From contig SKXH01000265.1 in assembly GCA_007128495.1 (NCBI GenBank), positions 1 through 17,115 on the forward strand: DNA of 17,115 nt, read 5' to 3'. The DNA comes from Bacteroidota bacterium. GTDB taxonomy: Bacteria > Bacteroidota > Ignavibacteria > T3Sed10-11. Each line of letters begins with the position of its first letter. Position 1 is the first letter of the stretch. Positions 7,688 through 14,383 of the stretch are shown piece by piece. The notes beneath the pieces were generated by a model. It worked only from the letters and a program-made list of their open reading frames with translations, searched no databases and was not told the DNA's origin. The position numbers and the translations under genes were made by a program.

Positions 7688-7712
7688 ATCAACGTGACCC
7701 AGCGCACGCAAA

Positions 7713-7739
7713 AATTATTTTAGAATAGTAAAAATAATT
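7713..7739 (-). terminator. Possible weak terminator of the amidohydrolase operon
   Basis: A perfect 9-bp inverted repeat, AATTATTTT at 7713-7721 and AAAATAATT at 7731-7739 with a 9-nt loop, starts immediately after the amidohydrolase stop codon. On the minus strand it is followed by TTT. The stem is entirely A/T, so it is unstable. The position is right for a terminator but the strength is doubtful. Confidence 0.35.
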
Positions 7740-7740
7740 G

Positions 7741-9009
7741 CTATTCAGATAATTGACGATATTTTTCTTTATACCGCTCAAACAGGTTCTTCTGCTTATC
7801 TGCCATATCAATCTTTCTTCCCTGAATAAACATCTGCTCGACATTCGATCTCAGATCGAGTAATTCTTCATCGGTAATGATCAATGTTGCATCTTTACCC
7901 TCCTCAAGAGAGCCGACCCTGTCGCTCAGACCGAAAAGTTCTGCCGGATACAGTGTAATAGATTTTATCGCTTCATCCCTCGGTAATCCGAAACCTGCGG
8001 CCGTTGCCGCGTGATGACGGAGCCGCATGGCATTTGCCGAACCGTAACCGCCGGCTATGGCAATTTGTATTCCTGCATTATGCAATCGAGCAGCGTGTGC
8101 ATATATCTCATCGTATCCCTGCCAGGGACGTGCAGGACTTGCTAAGACCGGGGTAATTATAACGGGAATCTCTTTCGCCGTTAATTGATCGATCATGAGA
8201 TGTGCATCCCTTCCGCCAAGAATGATAAGGCGGATATCTTCCGACTCTGACCAGGTAATTGCATCTTGAATAGAACGTACGTCATTCGCCTGAACAACAA
8301 CCGGTATCTCTTTTTCCAGCACAGGAAGCATCGCCTCCCATCGCATATCGGTACGATGATCATCGGAAACCGCTCTCGCCCGGTGATATGCCCGTGCATC
8401 ATCGAATGCATCCTTGATCAGTTGTATCTGCTTGCGTCCCTCATCATCGTTATTATCGATAGTAGGCCAATCAATCATTAAGCCGGTCGGTGCGTGCAGT
8501 GTCATACCTTCCCATGTCCATCCATCCATCATCATCGCCGCCGATAAACCGGATATCCGGCTCCCGCCTGGGGAGGTTATGGTAATCGCAACACCGTGCG
8601 ATCTACCGACAGGTATATGTTCGCTTTCGGGATGAAACGCTTTCTCTGCCCGGACATTCGGATTGATATCGCCATATTCGTTAAAATCCGAGGTAACCCC
8701 CACGGCACCAATCTCGGTCAATCCCATATTCGTGTAGGAGAGTATTAAACCGGGATAAACATACTTGCCTTCGGCATCATAGTGTTCCGCATTATCCGGT
8801 ATATCGACATTAGTACCCAGCGCGGTGATCGTTCCATTCTCAAAAACAATGGTACCTTCTTGAATAATCTCACCGGTTACCGTGTGAATCGTAGCACCGG
8901 TAATTGCAACCGGATGTGGCTGCGCGGGAGCCGGAATTTGCGCATAGAGTAAAGCGTTGCAGAAAAGAGAAATAATAATTACGAGTGAAAAAGATTTAAT
9001 GAAATTCAT
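7741..9009 (-). CDS. Exported amidohydrolase-like protein, metal site apparently lost
   Basis: From the ATG at 9009 this is a 422-residue protein with a signal peptide (hydrophobic stretch about 8-23, probable cleavage after YAQ). It has the amidohydrolase beta-sandwich ends (ITGATIHTVTGEII near the N-terminus; VGSLEEGKDATLIITDEE at 365-382) and a degraded barrel. The usual PGxIDxHxH segment reads PGLILSYTNMG (86-96) with no HxH. The later aspartate position appears as IAGGYGSAN (318-326), and VVVQAND (237-243) stands where a ligand histidine is expected. The start is fixed by GGAGG 6 nt upstream. The gene overlaps the preceding amidohydrolase by 14 bp, so the two are translationally coupled. 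I infer a non-catalytic partner or a protein with altered chemistry; the substrate is unknown. A longer frame up to 9108 is rejected because it would bury the signal peptide. Confidence 0.82.
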   Translation of the reverse strand: MNFIKSFSLVIIISLFCNALLYAQIPAPAQPHPVAITGATIHTVTGEIIQEGTIVFENGTITALGTNVDIPDNAEHYDAEGKYVYPGLILSYTNMGLTEIGAVGVTSDFNEYGDINPNVRAEKAFHPESEHIPVGRSHGVAITITSPGGSRISGLSAAMMMDGWTWEGMTLHAPTGLMIDWPTIDNNDDEGRKQIQLIKDAFDDARAYHRARAVSDDHRTDMRWEAMLPVLEKEIPVVVQANDVRSIQDAITWSESEDIRLIILGGRDAHLMIDQLTAKEIPVIITPVLASPARPWQGYDEIYAHAARLHNAGIQIAIAGGYGSANAMRLRHHAATAAGFGLPRDEAIKSITLYPAELFGLSDRVGSLEEGKDATLIITDEELLDLRSNVEQMFIQGRKIDMADKQKNLFERYKEKYRQLSE

Positions 9010-12000
9010 AGTGATCCTCCGTGCAAGAATAATCTTCATTAAAGGGTGAGATACCGGCCCGTCGGGCTTGCTGTGGCCCTTCGCCTGCTTCAAGTGCATC
9101 GAGCGCACGCTGTATTAACTGTGCCCTTTGTTCACGAACTTCTTCACGCATTTGTTCATCGTCTTCGATATCAAAATATTTTCTGCCATCTATCCATGTC
9201 TGTTCGACGCGTGTATTGGTAGCAAGCGGATCCCGTTCCCAGATCACAAAATCTGCATCTTTCCCCTCTTCAAGCGATCCGACTCGATGATCGATGCCGA
9301 GCATCTTTGCTGCATTAATAGTGATCATGCCCAACGCTTCTTCTTCCGGCACTCCGGTTTGGGCTACTTTCGCCGCTTCCCAGTTCATACGTGTCGCAAG
9401 CTGTGTATTATCCGAATGTATTGCCGTTAACACACCCTGATCGTGCAGCAGCCGTGCATTATATGTTGTACCATCGTATGCTTCTACTTTAAACGCCCAC
9501 CAATCACTCCAAACAGCGGCGCTTGCTCCGTGTTCACGAAGAGCTTCAGCGATCTTGAATCCTTCAACCGTGTGTTGAAACGATCGAATTGTCACATCGA
9601 AATCCTCCGCTACGCGAATGAGCGCGAGAATTTCATCCTGCCGGTAGCAGTGCGAGTGAATGTGGCGTTCACCGTTCAAAATCTCGAGAACGATGTCCGA
9701 TCTGATATTTCGTCTCGGCGGGATACCCGATCGTGTTTGTTCCCATCGCTGCCATTCCTGCTCATATTCACGCGCCGCCTGAAACTCATCACGGATAATT
9801 TGTTCCACACCCATGCGGGTATTCGGATAACGCCGCTCGCTTCTTACAACATTTTCACCAAGCGCGAACTTAATACCCTTTGGTGCATCATCAATTAACA
9901 TATCATCGGGCAAGGCCCCCCATCTCATCTTAATGATCGCATTTTGACCGCCGATCGGATTGGCAGATCCGTGGAGTGCGTTTGCGGTGGTTAATCCGCC
10001 GGCCAGCAGTCGGTACATCCAGATATTATTACTGTTTAATACCTCCTGTATATTTACTTCGGCAGTAATCGTACTCCCCACTTCGTTTACTCCGCCGCTT
10101 ATACTTGTATGTATGTGAGCATCAATCAAACCGGGCGTTATGTGTTTGCCTTCGGCATCGATAACAACGGCATTACCGGGCGGACTTATATCCCGGTCGA
10201 CGCGGGCAATTTTTCCTTCAGTCACAAGCATATCGGCATTTTCAATAATACCCTGCGTACCCTGAGTCCATATTGTTGCATTTTGTATCAACACATTTTG
10301 CGGCTGTTCGGGGAGTTGTGGAATACCGTATTCCATAGCCGGATACACGGCAGGTAAATCGACACGCTCTATACGATGTTCAGGTTTTTCATTCTCCTCC
10401 GGTGTAAATTCTTCCAACCTCTGTGCACGCCAATTGAATTCACGGCCATCGGGATACGTCCCCGAACCGAACATCTCTTCCTGTGTCACCGTTGCGGACA
10501 TAAGAATGCGGCCGTCGATATTAATGGAATCTCCGGGAAACGTAACCGTTAACCGCTGCATATCGTACTGAACGGGTTTTAACTCGACCTCTTTTTCATC
10601 GAAGGTTATTGTACCGCTTAAGCGTTCCGGCGCTCCTTTGATTTCTATTGTTCCTTCAAACTCCGGATTGACAACCGAGACCGACCATGTGCCCCGGACA
10701 TCTACTTCCGGTACCGCTTCAACTTCGAAGCGATGACCGTCGACCCAGACGTCTTTGATATTTGTTTTCGATGAAAAAATATCACCATCGGTTACTACTA
10801 TATTCGCTATCTTACCCTGCTCTATTGTACCGAGTTTGTCATCCATTCCGAGAAGTCCGGCAGGAGTGGTAGTCAAAGCAGCAAGGGTTTCATCATTCGA
10901 TAGACCGCGTTCGGTCGCTTTGCGTAATTGTGCAAGAAATTTCTTTTTATCATCTAATTGGTCTGTAGTGAATGCAAACAGTATCCCCTCTTCCGATAGA
11001 TGCAATGGATTATCCGCTGCGAAATTCCAATGCCGAAGTTCCTCCAGCGAAACATCCCGGGCTTTTTCCGGATTCGACACATCGGGCGGCGATGGAAAAT
11101 TCACCGGCACTATAACCGGCAAGCCGGTTTCTTTAACGGCAGCGACTCGTTTATATTCGTGACCGCTCCCCCGCACCCACATAGAAAGGTTAAATTCCTG
11201 TGCGATCTTTGATGCTCGCAATAAAGCGAGCTCATCGGAGGTATCGATAATAACCGGTTGGTCGCCGCCCACAACATCCCGCAGCGATGCGAGAGCGATA
11301 TTCATTTCCGGTCGTTGCTTACCTGCAGGATCGGTGGCATATGCCTCGTGCGCTTGAACATACCAGTCGGCATCGCTTAACGTTTGCCGGATCAAGGCAA
11401 TCGATCCCATTAATGAAGTAGGATATCGACCGCCAATTTTGGCCGAGCGGTCGAACGACATATTTTGGGTAATGTTATCTCGAAGAACCAATTCGTTACC
11501 ATCACCCTCGCCGAGTGAGATGAGCGCGCTGCGGCCCCGAAATATACCCTCAGCGGGTGCAGCAAGGGCGTTCGTAAAGCCCTGAGAACGCAGCGTTGCA
11601 GCTTTTTGCTTGTCGGGTTTAAATACCGTAGCAGCATCGATATATGATCGCACCTGCGGATTCCAGTAGAGCGTCCCTTCGGGTACTTCATCTGCCGCTA
11701 TCATTGCTGCAAGAAAAGATCTGAATTGAGCGGGGATCTGTCGTAGTAGCTGGCCTACATTTCTTTGATCTCGATCCGCTTCGGGGTCGGGTATCCCGAT
11801 ATCGGAATACAGGTCTATGAATCCCGCATAGAGCGTCCGCCCGGAGGCATCCTTGATGCGGGCATCATCCGGTGGAGAGACATTCGCACCGACCGATTCG
11901 ATGATGCCGTCGCGGATAACAACCGTACCGTTATCGATCACATTTCCCGGACTTACGACTATCCGTGCATTGGTCAACGCATACACTGCAGGTGTGTGAT

Positions 12001-12091
12001 CACGCAAACCTTCAACAGGTTTTGTTTGTGATTCAAGTAATAAGGAAAAGCATATAGTCAGAATGAACAAAGCAGAGAGACGGTGGAACAT
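8996..12091 (-). CDS. Large exported protein with two amidohydrolase domains, C-terminal one active-looking
   Basis: A 1031-residue protein starting with a signal peptide (about 1-20, hydrophobic LFILTICFSLLL). The N-terminal amidohydrolase-like domain (about 35-458) has lost the HxH motif: residues 88-99 read YAGFIDLYSDIG. A beta-rich linker follows (about 462-560). The C-terminal amidohydrolase domain (about 598-973) keeps the metal ligands: HIH at 659-661, HIHSH at 810-814, H840 in SFQHTVEG and D894 in IHSDNTQ. It resembles imidazolonepropionase-like amidohydrolases, which cleave C-N bonds in cyclic or peptide-like substrates; the actual substrate cannot be read. A charged tail ends the protein. 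SD GGAGG lies 5 nt before the ATG at 12091. The next gene overlaps its 3' end by 14 bp. Likely periplasmic; no lipobox is evident. Confidence 0.88.
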   Translation of the reverse strand: MFHRLSALFILTICFSLLLESQTKPVEGLRDHTPAVYALTNARIVVSPGNVIDNGTVVIRDGIIESVGANVSPPDDARIKDASGRTLYAGFIDLYSDIGIPDPEADRDQRNVGQLLRQIPAQFRSFLAAMIAADEVPEGTLYWNPQVRSYIDAATVFKPDKQKAATLRSQGFTNALAAPAEGIFRGRSALISLGEGDGNELVLRDNITQNMSFDRSAKIGGRYPTSLMGSIALIRQTLSDADWYVQAHEAYATDPAGKQRPEMNIALASLRDVVGGDQPVIIDTSDELALLRASKIAQEFNLSMWVRGSGHEYKRVAAVKETGLPVIVPVNFPSPPDVSNPEKARDVSLEELRHWNFAADNPLHLSEEGILFAFTTDQLDDKKKFLAQLRKATERGLSNDETLAALTTTPAGLLGMDDKLGTIEQGKIANIVVTDGDIFSSKTNIKDVWVDGHRFEVEAVPEVDVRGTWSVSVVNPEFEGTIEIKGAPERLSGTITFDEKEVELKPVQYDMQRLTVTFPGDSINIDGRILMSATVTQEEMFGSGTYPDGREFNWRAQRLEEFTPEENEKPEHRIERVDLPAVYPAMEYGIPQLPEQPQNVLIQNATIWTQGTQGIIENADMLVTEGKIARVDRDISPPGNAVVIDAEGKHITPGLIDAHIHTSISGGVNEVGSTITAEVNIQEVLNSNNIWMYRLLAGGLTTANALHGSANPIGGQNAIIKMRWGALPDDMLIDDAPKGIKFALGENVVRSERRYPNTRMGVEQIIRDEFQAAREYEQEWQRWEQTRSGIPPRRNIRSDIVLEILNGERHIHSHCYRQDEILALIRVAEDFDVTIRSFQHTVEGFKIAEALREHGASAAVWSDWWAFKVEAYDGTTYNARLLHDQGVLTAIHSDNTQLATRMNWEAAKVAQTGVPEEEALGMITINAAKMLGIDHRVGSLEEGKDADFVIWERDPLATNTRVEQTWIDGRKYFDIEDDEQMREEVREQRAQLIQRALDALEAGEGPQQARRAGISPFNEDYSCTEDHYEFH

Positions 12092-12155
12092 ATAACCTCC
12101 GATAATTATAAATTGGGGATATGAAAATTTGACGTAGATATATATGAAAAGTTTC

Positions 12156-13133
12156 TCATCCGGTCGAATGTTTTTTCAATTGGTCGATAAGAAATTTCAT
12201 ATCGTCCGGTAAATCCGATTCAAAGAATACCCGCTCTGTCGTTCCGGGATGAGTAAACCCGATTGTTTTTGCATGCAATGCCTGCCGCGGTAAATGTTCG
12301 AGTAAATTATTGATTAACGCTTTCCGTTTCGGGGTAATGGCACCGTACACGATTCGCCTCCCGCCGTATGTAGGGTCGCCGAATACCGGTCGATGTTCGG
12401 ATGCCAGATGAACACGGATCTGATGAGTACGTCCGGTTAACAGATTTAATTTGATTAAACTTAACCCGTCGTACTCTTCAATGACTTCGTAGCGGGTAAC
12501 CGCAGGTTTACCGTCATCGCGTACCGCCATTTTCTTGCGGTCGGATTTACTCCGACCGAGACTTGCTTCAATACTGCCTTTCTTATCCGGAAAGGTGCCC
12601 CACACTATCGCCCAGTATTCACGATCGATTGTTCGTTCGGAAAATTGTTTTGATATATTGTGTAATGCTTTTTCGTTCTTGGCAATTACCATAAGTCCGG
12701 AGGTATCCTTATCGAGCCGGTGCACAATCCCCGGCCGCATAGGATCATCTGTATCGGCAAGCCCGGATTGTATATGATGCAGCAATGCATTGACAAGCGT
12801 ACCGGAATAATTACCGTACGCCGGATGGGTAACCATACCGGCAGCTTTATTGACAATAATTAATGATTCATCTTCATATACAATATCGACGGGAATATCT
12901 TCGGGAACAGCATCGGGCGGGGGCGGCATCGGTAGTGTAACGATAATCTGTTCACCGGGTGCAACCATATGATTCGCTTTGATGGGTTTGCCGTCTATTG
13001 TAATAAAACCCTGTTTAATTGCATTCTGGACTTTATTGCGGGAAGCATTTTCTATCTGGTGGGCCAGGAAAACATCGATCCGCTCTTTCTTCTTTCCCGG
13101 GGGGACGGTAATATTGATAATTGTCTCGTTCAC
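12156..13133 (-). CDS. RluA/RluD-family 23S rRNA (or tRNA) pseudouridine synthase
   Basis: A 325-residue protein with an N-terminal S4 RNA-binding domain (about 17-78, including GFITIDGKPIKANH at 42-55) and a catalytic domain bearing GIVHRLDKDTSGLMVIAKNE (135-154), where D141 is the catalytic aspartate. LLTGRTHQIRVHLA further on is also diagnostic. It converts specific uridines in RNA to pseudouridine. Position next to lspA favours the RluD type, which modifies helix 69 of 23S rRNA, but the target cannot be read from sequence alone. The start is a GTG at 13133 with weak upstream purines; the gap to lspA is 26 bp, so the two are likely co-transcribed. The next minus-strand gene starts 64 bp beyond its stop and may have its own promoter. 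Confidence 0.92.
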   Translation of the reverse strand: MNETIINITVPPGKKKERIDVFLAHQIENASRNKVQNAIKQGFITIDGKPIKANHMVAPGEQIIVTLPMPPPPDAVPEDIPVDIVYEDESLIIVNKAAGMVTHPAYGNYSGTLVNALLHHIQSGLADTDDPMRPGIVHRLDKDTSGLMVIAKNEKALHNISKQFSERTIDREYWAIVWGTFPDKKGSIEASLGRSKSDRKKMAVRDDGKPAVTRYEVIEEYDGLSLIKLNLLTGRTHQIRVHLASEHRPVFGDPTYGGRRIVYGAITPKRKALINNLLEHLPRQALHAKTIGFTHPGTTERVFFESDLPDDMKFLIDQLKKHSTG

Positions 13134-13159
13134 GATCTTTTTAATAACCCGAGCGGAAA

Positions 13160-13813
13160 TTAATCTTTGTCGTCACGACGTTCGTTTTGACTAACTTGTA
13201 TCTCAACTTCATCTTGATTATCGGGAGCGTTTTCCCGGTCATTTTCTTCCGGGGAAGATTCATCCTCGACATCGTGCGTACGGAATGCCTCCTTATGAAA
13301 AATCAATAAAAGAACAACTCCGATAGTGACCGCCGAATCGGCGATATTGAAAACAGGCCATCTGGTCATTTGATAGCCGAAAATATTTATATTAAAAAAT
13401 ATAACATCGATAAAATCGACGACGGCTCCCTGGAAGAGCGGCGCTTCGCCGTAGAAAACGCCGTAGAAAACTCTATCGATAAGGTTGCCGAACGCTCCGC
13501 CGAGTATCAGCGCAAACGGCAGCCGAACCCTCAGCCGTTCGTGCCGGATCCTGTATAAATACCAGAAGATACCGATACATGCAATTATAGAGAACAAGGC
13601 GAAAAACACCTTTCCGCCCAGATCAATGCCGAATGCCATACCTGGGTTTTCAATATATGTCAACCTGACGACATCACCGATCAACGGTATGGATTGCCCG
13701 TATTGCATACCTTCCCATTGAATTCCAAGAAATGGAATTGAGAAGCCCTTAACGAATATTTTCGTTAACTGGTCAAGAACTACTATGCTCAGCGTGACGT
13801 AGAGTATTCTCAA
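13160..13813 (-). CDS. lspA: Lipoprotein signal peptidase (signal peptidase II) with acidic C-terminal tail
   Basis: A 217-residue inner-membrane aspartyl protease that removes signal peptides from diacylglyceryl-modified prolipoproteins. Four hydrophobic segments are visible (about 3-20, 67-87, 96-112, 157-173). Family motifs are ENPGMAFG (55-62), GGAFGNLIDR (105-114), VVDFIDV with D133, and FNIADS with D159; the two aspartates are the catalytic pair. A hydrophilic, Asp/Glu-rich extension of about 43 residues (175-217) follows the last membrane segment. Such a tail is absent from the short enterobacterial enzymes. The start is TTG at 13813, 8 bp after the traR-like stop, with only a weak SD; it places the first membrane helix correctly. 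It sits in an ileS - traR - lspA - rluD-type order. Confidence 0.95.
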   Translation of the reverse strand: MRILYVTLSIVVLDQLTKIFVKGFSIPFLGIQWEGMQYGQSIPLIGDVVRLTYIENPGMAFGIDLGGKVFFALFSIIACIGIFWYLYRIRHERLRVRLPFALILGGAFGNLIDRVFYGVFYGEAPLFQGAVVDFIDVIFFNINIFGYQMTRWPVFNIADSAVTIGVVLLLIFHKEAFRTHDVEDESSPEENDRENAPDNQDEVEIQVSQNERRDDKD

Positions 13814-13821
13814 TGGTCCGA

Positions 13822-14307
13822 TTAGGCCTGTTTACTTTTTTTGGTTTTGCAAGCAACACACTGCTGAGCGACGGGTACTGCCTCGAGCCGTTCTTTTTCG
13901 ATAAGGGTTCCGCAATCACGGCAGTATCCGTACTCACCGTTCTCTATTCGCTGGAGTGCATCCTCCAGATAGCGGAGATACTTACCTTCGCGCGATGCGA
14001 ACATAAAAGTGATCTCGCGTTCCATTTGCTCACCGCCTTGATCGGCCATATGGATCGAGTATGATGAGTTCTCGCCGGTATACTCACCCGTTGAGCTATC
14101 CATCATACTTTCGCGCAGGGTGGCGATCTCTTCCATTATTTCCTTCTTCTGCTCAAGAATTATATTACGGAAATGTTCGAGATCTTTTTTAGAATACCCT
14201 TTTTTCGAAGATGATCTCTGCGTAGTAGTCTTCTTTTTTGTCGCAGATGACTTCGCCGGGGTTTTCTTTGTTTGAGTCTTCTTCTTACTGCTCGCTTTCT
14301 TAGCCAT
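13822..14307 (-). CDS. TraR/DksA-family zinc-finger protein with lysine-rich N-terminal tail
   Basis: A 161-residue protein. Residues 1-40 are almost all Lys, Ser, Thr and Ala (KKKTQTKKTPAKSSATKKK-like), resembling a histone H1-type tail. Residues 40-125 form a helical region with SSYSIHMADQGGEQMERE (81-98). The C-terminus has a four-cysteine zinc finger, C129-x2-C132 and C150-x2-C153. DksA-family proteins act in the secondary channel of RNA polymerase, often with ppGpp, to tune initiation. I do not see the DxxDxA coiled-coil-tip motif of E. coli DksA, so the activity may differ. The SD AAAGGAG lies just upstream of the ATG at 14307. The gene is 76 bp after ileS and 8 bp before lspA. Confidence 0.9.
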   Translation of the reverse strand: MAKKASSKKKTQTKKTPAKSSATKKKTTTQRSSSKKGYSKKDLEHFRNIILEQKKEIMEEIATLRESMMDSSTGEYTGENSSYSIHMADQGGEQMEREITFMFASREGKYLRYLEDALQRIENGEYGYCRDCGTLIEKERLEAVPVAQQCVACKTKKSKQA

Positions 14308-14345
14308 CTCATCTCCTTTACGGCTTTATGTATTAGGTTAAATAT

Positions 14346-14369
14346 AAAAACATAGCGGATACGATCCGC
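14346..14369 (-). terminator. Possible hairpin terminator or attenuator between ileS and traR-like gene
   Basis: On the minus strand a perfect 6-bp stem, GCGGAT/ATCCGC (arms 14364-14369 and 14355-14360, loop of 3), is followed after TATG by TTTTT. It begins 14 bp after the ileS stop. The stem is short and the T-run is offset, so partial termination is more likely than complete. Confidence 0.4.
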
Positions 14370-14383
14370 ATCGTTATCAATTA

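Noticed and set aside
9010..9108. N-terminal extension of the smaller amidohydrolase-like protein
   Set aside because: It overlaps the upstream coding region by over 100 bp and would bury a clear signal peptide. GGAGG lies 6 nt before the ATG at 9009.
9443..11162. Plus-strand open frames of 151 and 135 codons opposite the large amidohydrolase
   Set aside because: They are shadows of a strongly supported gene with signal peptide and catalytic motifs on the minus strand. Their products are Cys/Ser/Phe-rich and look non-biological.
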